Counted from the stretch's first letter, positions 7,095 through 16,132 are shown. The stretch is 45,998 nt of DNA from Planctomycetaceae bacterium (GCA_024642205.1 JAHEBQ010000052.1:1-45998), one strand, 5' to 3'. Notes: a model not told the origin generated them from the sequence alone. Numbers and translations: made by a program.

Positions 7095-9920
7095 GCTTTT
7101 CGCTTCCAGCCCGGCTGTCTGGGTCAGTCGAGCAATGATTTCGTGGAATCGCTCATCCTGGCGAAGGGAATCGAGATCCTTGTCGCTTTGAAATTGCCCA
7201 ACGTCGTCAAATCCGAATGTAATTGCGTCGTTGAGTGCGGCGAAGGCGTTTTCTTTGTTGCCCTTCAATGCCCAGGCACAGCCCAGATTGTATGTTGCTA
7301 TCCCTTTGTAGTACTCGAATTCCGCTGCCAATTTGTGCAGCTCCATCGCGCGGTCAATCCTGCCAGACATATGGGTGTCATACGCGAGCTGAAACGCCCG
7401 CTGGCCACGGATATCATTGAGCATCTCCTCGTACTCCGCGTCCAATTCACTTGGCTCGATTGCATGGAAACGAACATCCCCGGTGGCGGCAGTCGCGGTG
7501 AGCTTGGCTTGGCCGCCATTCATTTCGTAGTGCAATGTCTTGCCACCTTTGTTTTCGACAAACGGCGCGGCGATCCTGCCGATCGCACTACTCGCATGAA
7601 TATCAAGGCTCAGTCCGTCGACGTATCCGATCCTGATCGACCCGGCACTTGAATTCAACTTTGTCTCTCCGCTCGGCTGGTGTGTAAAATTGACGTCGAT
7701 CGACCCTGCGGGAGCATCGGCCTGCACCGAACCATCCGCTTTCCAGATTCTGATCCCGCCTCCCAGCGAACGGGCCTTGACCGCGGCGCTCATATGTCCA
7801 AGTTCAATCTCGCCACCATTGGTTTCCACATCAACCAAACCGGAAACATCTTCCGCATGAATATTTCCGCCATGGGTTTTTGCGACCAGCTCGCCCTGAA
7901 CCCTACCTGTGGTAATGTGCCCCCCTTTGGTTCGAAGAATTGCCGGCGCACCCAAGTCGCCTGTACTGATGTGCCCACCTTCGGTAACAAGATCTGCCTT
8001 TCCCGTGATGCTTCCCGTCTCGATGTGACCACCACGGGTGATACATTTCGCCGATCCGTCAATGTTCGAAAGCAGGATGGGGCCAGCGGATGTTTCCAGG
8101 TTCAGACTGAATTTCCTGGGAATCCGAAGTTCAAATTCAGCATTTCGAAAATGGCTGTTGTAACGAATCAACAACTGTTCTTTCAGCTCCTCCAGGTCAT
8201 AGGATTCTTCGATCTCTTTTTGTGTGAGCTTTCGTGTCGGGAACGTCGCAACGATCACCGCGTCTTTTCCTTTGGCCAGGTTTGTACCTCGGGGATCATC
8301 GGAACCTAGTTCGAATTTGATCTCCGTCGCCTGGAATAGTCTGTTCGCCGTTTCCTGGTCTGAAGCAGATACCGTGTGAACCAGTTTCATTTCGACGGTC
8401 GGTTTGTCGTGCGTCACAACGTCGAGAGCACCGAGGTTGGTCTGCAGCAGCAACAGCCCCCCGCTTTTTACATCAATCGTTGTTTCTACGGAGTTCTTGA
8501 ACTGCGGGAGGTTTTCGTTTTCCTGTTTCGTCAAAGCCAGCAGCGAATCCCATTGATTGGGACCTTCAACACTGGCAAGGGGAACTGGCGTTTCGCTTGA
8601 GCCACTGAAATCAAACCGGCTGATCCCGCTCAAAACCAGGACTCCCAGAGCTATCCCGGCAGCAGCCAACACGACTCGTTGGATCGCCCGTTGGTGCCGG
8701 TAAACTTCCCGTGGTTTCACCGCCGGTTTGGTATTCACCTTGATTGGCGGCAGGGGTTGTTTCCACCAGTCTCGCGCCGATTGGGAAACCATCGTTGGTG
8801 CCTGAAGATGCGCCAGCTCCTGCGAAAGCAGGTTGGCAACCTCATCGGCTGACTCGAATCGGTCTTCGACTCGTTTTGAATGCAGCTTTGAGATGAACGC
8901 GGACAGCCATTGGGGAATGTCCGGGTTGACTTCACGAATTGGGCGCGGCTCAGAATCGCAAACACGCTTGATGACGCCAAACACCGACTCGGCTCGGAAA
9001 GGAGAATGTCCCGTGCAGGCGGCAAACATGACGCTGCCGAGGCTAAAGAGGTCGGAACGCGGATCGACCGATTCCCCTTTGGCTTGTTCAGGCGACATGT
9101 ATTGGGGTGTTCCGGAGATGGCGCCACTCCGGGTCATGGTCGCTTCGTCGACAACTCGTGCCAAACCGAAATCGGTGACCATGGCGCAATCGACGCCGCT
9201 TTCCAGTAGCACATTCGCCGGTTTCACGTCACGGTGGACAATCCCGCGTTTGTGGGCTGCGGCAAGTCCTCGGGCAACCTGCATGCCGACACAAACCACT
9301 TCGCTCGTCTCAAGTGGCCCGAGCTTTTCAATTCTCTGTTGTAACGATCCATCGGGCACATATTGCATCACGATGTAGGGCGTTCCCAGGAACTCACCGA
9401 CCGTATGTACCGGAATCACGTTGGGATCTTTCACGGACGCGATGGCCCTTCCTTCACGCTCGAATCGCCTGCGTGAACTTCCATTGGTTGAGTAGACGGG
9501 AGCAAGCAGTTTGATGGCGACGAATCGGTTCAATCGAGTGTCCAGCGCCTTGACAACGACTCCGGCACTCCCGCGACCGATCATGCCCGAGACTTCGTAA
9601 CTTCCAATCCGCCCGAGCATCTCGGGGTTGTCCGTCGGTCCGAGCAGTTGCTCGATCTTTTTCAAGTCGCGCCGTCGGTCCTGCAATTCGATGTGTTCCT
9701 GCGTCTCATGGCCCGGAACGTCAGATTTGTTCCCGGCCAGATGAAGTTTGATTTCTGACCAGACTTCCTGATGGCCGGCAATTCGTTCCAACGCGGATTG
9801 GCACTGCTTGCAGGTCGCGATGTGATCCAGAACCCGGATTTCTTCGTTCGCATCGGTCTGGTTATCGAGAAACCGATTGAATTGAATGTCATCGAAGCAC
9901 TGCTGGTTTGGTTTGTTCAT
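7086..9920 (-). CDS. Membrane Ser/Thr protein kinase with N-terminal anti-sigma zinc motif, beta-solenoid and TPR
   Basis: A 944-residue receptor kinase. Order: a ZAS-type zinc motif HxxxCxxC (His33, Cys37, Cys40), a Hanks-type kinase domain (107-367; GRGSAG at 115-120, Lys137 in VAIK, HRD Asp231, DFG Asp250, SPE for APE), one membrane helix (414-432), a DUF4097-like solenoid with GGHI-type turns repeating every 18 residues from about 612 to 755, and a TPR-like C-terminus (about 848-905). The kinase should be cytoplasmic and the solenoid and TPR outside. ZAS motifs bind ECF sigma factors, and the gene lies 37 bases downstream of an ECF sigma gene on the same strand, so it probably controls that factor by binding, phosphorylation or both. 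I used the ATG at 9920; an in-frame TTG at 9935 would add five residues. Confidence 0.93.
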   Translation of the reverse strand: MNKPNQQCFDDIQFNRFLDNQTDANEEIRVLDHIATCKQCQSALERIAGHQEVWSEIKLHLAGNKSDVPGHETQEHIELQDRRRDLKKIEQLLGPTDNPEMLGRIGSYEVSGMIGRGSAGVVVKALDTRLNRFVAIKLLAPVYSTNGSSRRRFEREGRAIASVKDPNVIPVHTVGEFLGTPYIVMQYVPDGSLQQRIEKLGPLETSEVVCVGMQVARGLAAAHKRGIVHRDVKPANVLLESGVDCAMVTDFGLARVVDEATMTRSGAISGTPQYMSPEQAKGESVDPRSDLFSLGSVMFAACTGHSPFRAESVFGVIKRVCDSEPRPIREVNPDIPQWLSAFISKLHSKRVEDRFESADEVANLLSQELAHLQAPTMVSQSARDWWKQPLPPIKVNTKPAVKPREVYRHQRAIQRVVLAAAGIALGVLVLSGISRFDFSGSSETPVPLASVEGPNQWDSLLALTKQENENLPQFKNSVETTIDVKSGGLLLLQTNLGALDVVTHDKPTVEMKLVHTVSASDQETANRLFQATEIKFELGSDDPRGTNLAKGKDAVIVATFPTRKLTQKEIEESYDLEELKEQLLIRYNSHFRNAEFELRIPRKFSLNLETSAGPILLSNIDGSAKCITRGGHIETGSITGKADLVTEGGHISTGDLGAPAILRTKGGHITTGRVQGELVAKTHGGNIHAEDVSGLVDVETNGGEIELGHMSAAVKARSLGGGIRIWKADGSVQADAPAGSIDVNFTHQPSGETKLNSSAGSIRIGYVDGLSLDIHASSAIGRIAAPFVENKGGKTLHYEMNGGQAKLTATAATGDVRFHAIEPSELDAEYEEMLNDIRGQRAFQLAYDTHMSGRIDRAMELHKLAAEFEYYKGIATYNLGCAWALKGNKENAFAALNDAITFGFDDVGQFQSDKDLDSLRQDERFHEIIARLTQTAGLEAKSKK
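7656..8087 (-). repeat. Eight 18-residue protein repeats (54-base period) inside the kinase gene
   Basis: Within the kinase, a G-rich turn (AGPI, GGHI, GGHI, GGHI, GGNI, GGEI, GGGI, AGSI) recurs at residues 612, 630, 648, 666, 684, 702, 720 and 738, exactly 18 residues apart. This regular spacing predicts a beta-solenoid with one rung per repeat in the extracytoplasmic part. Confidence 0.8.
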
Positions 9921-9957
9921 TTCAACTTTCGGCAAAACGGGGTAATGGCTGGTTGGG

Positions 9958-10596
9958 TCAGTCTCTTGAATTGATGGCTTTCAATATTTCGCTCTCTGCC
10001 TGTTCGTCATCGTCGAACTTCGCAACCTGTTTTCGCAAACGTGCCACGATTCGGAATTTGGCTGCATAGACGCTCCCTACAGACACGCCAAGTTCCTGTG
10101 CGACATCCTCCGGTTTTCGGCCCTCGACCGCAGTCATCAGAAACGAAGACCAGGAAGTTTCCTTGAATTCGTGTCTGATGCGTTCGACTGCCCACCGCAT
10201 CAAGTTCCGCCGATATTCGATCCAGAAAATCGTCGACTGCTGTTCGGGCAGTTTGGGCAACTCGGCCAATAACTGGGCAACTCGGGTGTCGCCGCTGGCC
10301 GCGGCGCGACGAGACTGTTCGACGACTTTGTCCACAGCTATATTTCTGGCGACCCGAAACAGCCAGCCACGAAAGCTTCCCCGGGATGAGTCGGGGTTCC
10401 AGGTTTCAGCTTTTTTTTCAACGGCCGCGAGAACTTCCTGGGTCACATCCCAGGCATCCGCATCCTGCAGCCCTCGACGACGCGAGAATTCGTAGATTGC
10501 TCGCTCGTATACTTCAAGGAATTCTGACCAGGCATCGCCGCTATTCTGGTTCAGACGGACCAGCAGGCTATAACGAGTTGGTGGGAGTTCGGTCAT
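9958..10596 (-). CDS. ECF-type RNA polymerase sigma factor (planctomycete kinase-linked type)
   Basis: A 212-residue sigma-70 family protein of ECF size. Region 2 spans about residues 15-95 (DVTQEVLAAVEKK and GSFRGWLFRVARNIAVDK are typical of region 2.2-2.4), and region 4 spans about 125-195 with a helix-turn-helix (RKPEDVAQELGVSVGSVYAAKFRIVARL). It directs RNA polymerase to a set of promoters in response to a signal. Its neighbour 3' on the same strand is a membrane kinase with a zinc anti-sigma motif, the arrangement reported for ECF-STK groups in planctomycetes, so the kinase is the likely controller. No separate anti-sigma gene is seen. The ATG at 10596 gives the normal family length. The promoter should lie in the 210 bases upstream. 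Confidence 0.95.
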   Translation of the reverse strand: MTELPPTRYSLLVRLNQNSGDAWSEFLEVYERAIYEFSRRRGLQDADAWDVTQEVLAAVEKKAETWNPDSSRGSFRGWLFRVARNIAVDKVVEQSRRAAASGDTRVAQLLAELPKLPEQQSTIFWIEYRRNLMRWAVERIRHEFKETSWSSFLMTAVEGRKPEDVAQELGVSVGSVYAAKFRIVARLRKQVAKFDDDEQAESEILKAINSRD

Positions 10597-10724
10597 GTTT
10601 CGGTGTTTCAGCGGTCCGAATAATGTTTGATTGCCGAATACTGCAACCTGTACCCTACTCTCCCCCGCGTAGCCGAAATCTTACGCCAATTTCGGGAAAA
10701 AATTCCGCGACACCCGATTCCTGT

Positions 10725-10746
10725 CTCCAAAACCGGAGTTTTGGGG
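10725..10746 (-). terminator. Stem-loop downstream of the aldehyde dehydrogenase gene
   Basis: A 9-bp stem (one G-T pair) around CCAAAAC/GTTTTGG with the loop CGGA lies 61 bases past the aldehyde dehydrogenase stop, ahead of the sigma factor gene. It has no clear T-run on the minus strand, so it may end transcription weakly or stabilise the 3' end. Confidence 0.4.
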
Positions 10747-10806
10747 CCAATTCCGTCTGCTTACCGCCGTGCCTACGTTACGGAACCGACCGAGACGATG
10801 GCCCCA

Positions 10807-12372
10807 TCAAACGTCGAACTTGATACCTTGCGCCAACGGTAGCTGGTCGGAATAGTTAATCGTGTTGGTCGCCCGCCGCATGTAGGATTTCCAGGCGTCG
10901 GAACCCGATTCACGGCCGCCGCCGGTGTCTTTTTCCCCTCCAAATGCCCCACCGATTTCGGCTCCGCTGGTGCCGATATTCACGTTCGCGATTCCACAAT
11001 CGGAACCGGAAGCTGAGCAGAACCACTCGGCCTGCCGGACGTCGTTGGTAAAAATTGAACTGGAAAGGCCTTGGGAAACACCGTTTTGAATCTCAATCGC
11101 CTGTTCAAAATCGCGGTACCGAATCAGGTAGGTAATCGGTGCAAATGTTTCCTGCAGAGTAACTTCCGCCCCCGCCGAGATCTCGACCAGCGCCGGTTGA
11201 ACGTAGAAACCGTTTGGCACGTTTTCAGAAATGCGGTGTCCCCCATGAACAATGCCCCCTTGCGACCTCGCCGACTCAAGTACGGTTTGCATTTTGTGAA
11301 ACGCATCGGCGTCAATTAACGGACCGACCAACGTAGTATTATCGAGAGGATTTCCGATTCGCAGTTGCCGGTAGGCTGAAACAAGCTGGTCACGCAATGG
11401 ATCGGCAACCGATTCCTGGACAATCAGACGGCGAAGCGACGTGCACCGCTGGCCACAGGTACCCACCGCCGAAAAAACAATGCCTCGCAGCGCGAGTGCC
11501 AGATCAGCAGTTGGCGTTACAATTGCCGCGTTGTTTCCGCCCAGTTCGAGTAATGGTCGTCCAAGTCGAGCCCCAACGACTTGTGCGACGGAACGTCCCA
11601 TCTCTGTTGAACCAGTAGCCGATACCAGTGGCAGTCCAGGATTTGACGCCAGGGTCTGTCCGACATCGCGTCCCCCGACGACGAGTTGGACGAGGTTGGT
11701 CGGTACATCAGCAAATGTTCCAATCGCCCGAATCGCAATTGCATGGCAGGCCATGGCCGATAATGGTGTTTTCTCGGACGGCTTCCAGACAACAGGATCA
11801 CCGCAAACCAAAGCAAGCATCGCGTTCCAGGCCCACACCGCAACTGGAAAATTGAAGGCGCTGATGACGCCTACCGGTCCCAGCGGATGCCATTGTTCCA
11901 TCAGTCGATGCATCGCTCGTTCGCTGGCGATCGTAAGCCCGTACAACTGCCGACTGAGTCCAAGGGCAAAGTCGCAGATGTCGATCATCTCCTGCACTTC
12001 GCCCAACGCTTCCTGATAGATTTTGCCGCATTCCACGGACACGACATACGCAAGGTCTTCTTTGTGCTTTCTGAGCTCTTCGCCAATGGACCGAACCAAT
12101 TGCCCGCGAACGGGCGCCGGGACGGTTCGCCAGATCCTGAAAGCTTCCGATGCACCCGCGACCGCGGCGTCAACGTCACCGGAGGTCGCACTTTCGAATT
12201 CACCAATTGACTGACCATTGATGGGTGAAGTGACTTCAATGACCGGACCGGACCCGGCAGACCATTGATCACCGAAGGCACACGCCTGCCATCGTGCTGG
12301 AACCCCCAGACGACGGAGAATTTCATTTGTCTTTGAAAGCAAATCGACAGTCGGTTCAGGCCTGGCACTCAT
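10807..12372 (-). CDS. ALDH7 (antiquitin-type) aldehyde dehydrogenase, probable alpha-aminoadipic semialdehyde dehydrogenase
   Basis: A 521-residue NAD(P)+-dependent aldehyde dehydrogenase. Catalytic residues are visible: Asn174 in SAFNFP, Glu276 in LLELGGNN and the nucleophile Cys310 in GTCGQRC. The C-terminus (FGGEKDTGGGRESGSDAWK, then YMRRATNTINYS and LPLAQGIKF) closely follows the antiquitin/ALDH7 pattern. ALDH7 enzymes oxidise alpha-aminoadipic semialdehyde (in equilibrium with piperideine-6-carboxylate) to 2-aminoadipate in lysine breakdown and also detoxify other aldehydes. No other lysine catabolism gene lies in the window, so the substrate is inferred from family alone. The ATG at 12372 was chosen because it gives the usual length; a 45-codon upstream open extension is Cys-rich and unlike the family. 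The gene appears monocistronic. Confidence 0.92.
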   Translation of the reverse strand: MSARPEPTVDLLSKTNEILRRLGVPARWQACAFGDQWSAGSGPVIEVTSPINGQSIGEFESATSGDVDAAVAGASEAFRIWRTVPAPVRGQLVRSIGEELRKHKEDLAYVVSVECGKIYQEALGEVQEMIDICDFALGLSRQLYGLTIASERAMHRLMEQWHPLGPVGVISAFNFPVAVWAWNAMLALVCGDPVVWKPSEKTPLSAMACHAIAIRAIGTFADVPTNLVQLVVGGRDVGQTLASNPGLPLVSATGSTEMGRSVAQVVGARLGRPLLELGGNNAAIVTPTADLALALRGIVFSAVGTCGQRCTSLRRLIVQESVADPLRDQLVSAYRQLRIGNPLDNTTLVGPLIDADAFHKMQTVLESARSQGGIVHGGHRISENVPNGFYVQPALVEISAGAEVTLQETFAPITYLIRYRDFEQAIEIQNGVSQGLSSSIFTNDVRQAEWFCSASGSDCGIANVNIGTSGAEIGGAFGGEKDTGGGRESGSDAWKSYMRRATNTINYSDQLPLAQGIKFDV

Positions 12373-12807
12373 GATGGTGTTGTAGTTCGACAAGGGGAAT
12401 TTGGGACTGGAACACCAACCGCGCCGGTCACGGTTGGCCTGCATTCTTGCGCAAACGCCTTCGCTGAGCATGCACCTGGAACATTGGATACAAAAAACCA
12501 ATCGCACTCAACCGACCGTCGCCCGTACCTGTTTTACAGCCATTCCGGCAAATGGCGTCAAGTTGTTGCGGCCAGGAGCACAACTTCAAATGGGACCGTC
12601 TACCGATCGAGCACTCCTCGAACGGTTGAGCCAGCAAATAACAGTTTTGGTTTGCCTGTGCTATTTCCTCATTCTCGTTCACAGTCGACAATGCCCGGGT
12701 TGCCCGTCTTGATGTTCCGCTGAATAACAAACGGGTACGAATGATCATAGTTCATGAAATCGCCAATTCCCGAATCCTCGTTTCAATGAATTGCTGAGAG
12801 TCGCCAA
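12373..12807. other. 435-base divergent intergenic region
   Basis: This separates the aldehyde dehydrogenase (minus) and the RNase HII-like gene (plus). Both promoters should be here. I see only a short palindrome ATGATCAT near 12739 and no convincing gene, operator or terminator; the small open frames have no recognisable content. Confidence 0.4.
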
Positions 12808-13764
12808 GTGCCATATTTGATTGGAACTGACGAAGCAGGATATGGGCCCAACCTTGGTCCCTTAACTGTGACCGGTACTCTTTGGGAAGTCGATTCTCCA
12901 GACATTGAACTTTTTTCGGCTCTCGACCAGGCCGTCACGGATCGATTGGTTCGCGGCCATGATGGATCGAAGATGTTCATCGCTGATTCAAAAAAGGTTT
13001 ATTCCGGTTCCATCCGAAACCTGGAAAACGGCGTCCTGGCGATGGTTTACGTGATGACCGACCAGGTACCCACGCAATGGCGTGAGTTGATTGAGTTGAT
13101 TTGCCCGCCGGAAACGATTTCGCATTTGCCTGACCAGACCTGGTTGAAAGACCGGAATCGCCAGTTGCCTGTCAAATCCGATCCGGATCAAATTCGGCGA
13201 CTCGGTGATCGATTTCGCACGACGTGTGAAGCCGCGTGTGTTCAACTGGTCGAACTTCAATGTGTTCCCGTATTCCCGCCCCAATTCAACACTCAGATCG
13301 AGGAATTGGGAAACAAGGCAAACCTGTTATCACGAGAAACGTTGCGAATCATTCGTCGACTGATGGATCGAAGCGACGACGATATTGAGGTCGGTTGTGA
13401 CAAGCATGGCGGTCGGAGCAGGTACGCAAGTTGGATCCAGGGCATTTTGACGGACGAATTCGTGGTCATCGGAGAGGAGAAACCGGAAACCAGCGATTAC
13501 AGTTTCCGTGAAAACAACCGCGACGTGTTCATCCGTTTCCAGGCCAAGGGCGAATCGTTTCTGCCAACCGCCCTGGCTTCGATGGTTTCCAAGTACATCC
13601 GGGAAATTTTCATGATGCTCTGGAACGATTTCTGGCAGCTGAAAATTCCTGATCTCAAACCGACCAAAGGATACCCGCTGGACGCCAGACGATTTAAGGC
13701 AGAAATCGCGAACGTCCAGGCCGAACTTGGAATCCCGGATCGTTTGATCTGGCGAAACAAATAA
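12808..13764 (+). CDS. Divergent ribonuclease HII-like protein
   Basis: A 318-residue protein with the layout of type 2 RNase H. GTDEAGYGPNLGP near the N-terminus matches the GxDEAGRGxxxGP motif (Asp8, Glu9), ADSKK (Asp60) matches the DSKK motif, Asp198 in VGCDKHGG is a candidate third carboxylate, and PTALASMVSKYIRE then KPTKGYPLDARRF match the AAASIxAKxxRD and HKGYxT segments. Two differences stand out: the Arg of the GRG motif that reads the ribonucleotide junction is Tyr, and the fourth carboxylate is Glu266 rather than Asp. It is longer than bacterial RNase HII (about 200 residues), with extra sequence at about 85-190 and 210-245. It may cut RNA-DNA hybrids or have another specificity. 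The start is GTG with GAGAG upstream. Confidence 0.7.
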   Translation: MPYLIGTDEAGYGPNLGPLTVTGTLWEVDSPDIELFSALDQAVTDRLVRGHDGSKMFIADSKKVYSGSIRNLENGVLAMVYVMTDQVPTQWRELIELICPPETISHLPDQTWLKDRNRQLPVKSDPDQIRRLGDRFRTTCEAACVQLVELQCVPVFPPQFNTQIEELGNKANLLSRETLRIIRRLMDRSDDDIEVGCDKHGGRSRYASWIQGILTDEFVVIGEEKPETSDYSFRENNRDVFIRFQAKGESFLPTALASMVSKYIREIFMMLWNDFWQLKIPDLKPTKGYPLDARRFKAEIANVQAELGIPDRLIWRNK

Positions 13765-13863
13765 CCAACATTCGCGCGTTCATCGCTGGCATGTGCATCG
13801 AGTCTGCGGGATAATACGCGGCAGTTTTGATCCGTTAACCTAACCAAATCTCAATTGAAAAAC

Positions 13864-14901
13864 ATGAAAACCACAAAACTCGCAGTTGCGATCATGGCTC
13901 TACTGTTGGCAACTGCCGGAATCGCACGCGCGCATGATATTGCCAGTGAGATGACGACTGCGGCAAACCTGTTTTTACAGTCGCTGGATGAATCGCAGGC
14001 AGCGGCGGTCAAATTTGAGTTTGATGACGAGATGCGGAAAGACTGGCAGTTCATTCCCATGGAGCGCAAAGGCCTCGGGCTCAAGGCGATGAAGCCGAAT
14101 CAACGTCTGCTCGCGACATCACTGGTCCAGTCGGCCCTTAGCCATCGCGGGTTTTCCACGACGATGAAGATCATGGCACTGGAACAGGTCCTTCATGAAA
14201 TGGAAAACAAATCACCCAAACGGGACCCGGAAAAGTACCATTTGTTCCTGTTTGGCAAGCCATCAACCGAAACGCCTTGGGGATGGCGGATCGAAGGTCA
14301 CCACCTATCGATCAGCGTGACGATTGTCGACGGAAAGACGGTCGTAACTACGCCTGCTTTCTTTGGCGCCAACCCGGGTGAAGTCCGCCAGGGAGAGTTT
14401 AAAGGGCTGCGAGTTTTAGGAGAAGAGGAAGACCTGGGACGCAAACTGGTAAAAAACCTGACCGTCGAACAAAAGGAGATGGCGATTCTCGATGGCGAGA
14501 CTCCGCGCGACGTCATCAACGGACCGGGTCGATCAGCGGAGGCACTTTCTCCAATGGGAATTTCGGCCAGCAAGTTGACGGGTACTCAAGCCGAGATGCT
14601 TCGAAAACTGATCGCGACATACCTGGGAAAATTTCGACCCGAACTTGCGGCCAATGATTGGGAAAAGATTGAAACAGCCGGATTTGAAAAAACCCATTTT
14701 GCCTGGTCCGGTGAGATTACTCCCGGAAAACCACATTATTACCGGGTTCAAGGCCCGACGTTTATTCTGGAATACGACAATACGCAAAACAACGCGAATC
14801 ATGTTCATGCCGTGTGGCGTGATTTCAAAAATGATTTTGGTGACGACCTTCTGAAACGGCATTACGAACTAGCCCCGCACGGGACGACGACCGCCAAATG
14901 A
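13864..14901 (+). CDS. Secreted DUF3500 family protein
   Basis: A 345-residue protein with an N-terminal signal peptide (about 1-22, cut likely after IARA) followed by one DUF3500 domain filling the rest. Typical stretches are FLQSLDESQ, then WQFIPMERKGL, GWRIEGHHLSISV, and a C-terminal segment with the sequence HVHAVWRDF after EYDNTQNNANH. DUF3500 proteins are secreted or periplasmic and their function is not established to my knowledge; the conserved His and acidic residues would fit metal binding, which is speculation. The ATG at 13864 is preferred over a TTG three codons earlier. The gene is preceded by about 100 bases after the RNase HII-like gene and followed by a 505-base non-coding stretch. 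Confidence 0.85.
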   Translation: MKTTKLAVAIMALLLATAGIARAHDIASEMTTAANLFLQSLDESQAAAVKFEFDDEMRKDWQFIPMERKGLGLKAMKPNQRLLATSLVQSALSHRGFSTTMKIMALEQVLHEMENKSPKRDPEKYHLFLFGKPSTETPWGWRIEGHHLSISVTIVDGKTVVTTPAFFGANPGEVRQGEFKGLRVLGEEEDLGRKLVKNLTVEQKEMAILDGETPRDVINGPGRSAEALSPMGISASKLTGTQAEMLRKLIATYLGKFRPELAANDWEKIETAGFEKTHFAWSGEITPGKPHYYRVQGPTFILEYDNTQNNANHVHAVWRDFKNDFGDDLLKRHYELAPHGTTTAK

Positions 14902-15406
14902 GGAGGCCACGCAAGCGTCTGACTTGCCTGAATCACTGTTGGTGGGACGCCAGCTTGCGAATGTCAAACTTGCCTTAAACCTATTAGCTTGACTTCTGAC
15001 GCTAGCGAAACCGTTTTCCAATCTCGATAACTTGGCAGAATTTGTGCGAAGATCGTCAAAATCGGAAAAATTGTGTCTTCCAAACCCTTAGATGGCCGAA
15101 AGAAAAGTTGGGTTCAATGGACTGAATCCGCGAGGGGGGTCTCGCAGAGAATAGCTTGAACCGGTCGACAGGGACGTCAATCGGTTGGGCAAGAGTCTCC
15201 TGGAGGTATTGGCTCCGATTGCGGAATTGGTTTTGGGAATCCCAGCCAGTAAACAGCGTTGTGCTTGTTTCAACACAATTACAAAATTTTTTTGATGCTT
15301 AGCCAACAAATTCGTGTTGACCCACCTGTATGGTGGTCAATCACCAACAGTAAACAGCGGATTTGATTGACTGCGGTCAACGATTTTGAACCAGGAGGGA
15401 TCTCTA
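14902..15406. other. 505-base intergenic region with repeats
   Basis: No gene was found. Near the DUF3500 stop, CGCAAGC (14910-14916) and GCTTGCG (14953-14959) can pair with an inner GTC/GAC, a possible weak terminator. Further on, CAGTAAACAGCG occurs twice (15247-15258 and 15348-15359), and TTGACC-C-ACC pairs with GGTGGTCAA (15317-15340, one bulged C). These lie in the last 160 bases before the BON gene and could be its control region or long leader. Confidence 0.45.
15247..15359. promoter_or_regulatory. Direct repeat pair and inverted repeat upstream of the BON gene
   Basis: Identical 12-base copies of CAGTAAACAGCG lie 101 bases apart, with a 9-bp inverted repeat (15317-15340) between them. 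The second copy ends 47 bases before the BON start. A regulator-binding role is an inference. Confidence 0.35.
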
Positions 15407-16132
15407 ATGCGTCGTTTAGTGCTTGGAATCGCGGTCGCGGTTACCTCGCTTATACCCGTCTTGGGTATGGCGGACGATCAGCAAATCGCTGATTACATCA
15501 AAAGCCGACTTCAAGTCGAGCAAAGTCAAGGAAACTTGAAAGGTTTCAACGTCGACATGCGTGTCGAACGTGGGACTGTGTGGTTCAAAGGCCACGTGTC
15601 AAACTCAGCTCAGGAAATGACCATCCTGAAAGCGGCTCAACAGGCCGGCCATCTTGGCGTCGTTCAAGTCGTTGATGACATCGACGTCCAGGAAATGGCC
15701 ACATCCAATGTGCCGTCCGATTCATACCAAAAGATGAGTTATCAACAGCCACCGACGGCGAATCAACCGGTTCCTTTTGCCCAGGTTTCATCGCAACAAC
15801 CGATGCCAATGAACGGTGCAGATCAGGGAGTTGTCGTGGAAGGTCAACCGCTAGCGTTTGCCTCGACGGACGGAGCCATGGCTGCGATGCCTGTTGCCTA
15901 CGCCAATTCCGCTGGTATGCCATCGGAAGCGCCAAACCTACCCGGTTATGCCTGGCCCGGTTATGCCGCTCACCCAAACTATGCTGGTGTAACGTACCCG
16001 CAGCAGTATTCTGCATCAGCATGGCCATACATCGGCCCGTTTTATCCTTACCCCCAGGTTCCACTTGGATGGCGTAAGGTCTCCCTCGAATGGGATGACG
16101 GCTGGTGGATGCTTGATTTCCACGACAAATAA
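15407..16132 (+). CDS. Secreted BON-domain protein
   Basis: A 241-residue protein with a signal peptide (about 1-22, ending VLGMA) and a BON domain (about 24-100; DQQIADYIKSRL, VERGTVWFKGHV, VVQVVDDIDV). BON domains bind phospholipid membranes or support envelope integrity. The middle (about 105-215) is rich in Pro, Gln, Ala and Tyr and probably disordered. The end, PLGWRKVSLEWDDGWWML, is an aromatic tail that I associate with planctomycete BON proteins. The ATG at 15407 is set by a strong GGAGG 8 bases upstream; a TTG seven codons earlier lies before that site and is rejected. A strong terminator follows the stop, so the gene is monocistronic. It may be well expressed given the strong ribosome site and terminator. 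Confidence 0.88.
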   Translation: MRRLVLGIAVAVTSLIPVLGMADDQQIADYIKSRLQVEQSQGNLKGFNVDMRVERGTVWFKGHVSNSAQEMTILKAAQQAGHLGVVQVVDDIDVQEMATSNVPSDSYQKMSYQQPPTANQPVPFAQVSSQQPMPMNGADQGVVVEGQPLAFASTDGAMAAMPVAYANSAGMPSEAPNLPGYAWPGYAAHPNYAGVTYPQQYSASAWPYIGPFYPYPQVPLGWRKVSLEWDDGWWMLDFHDK

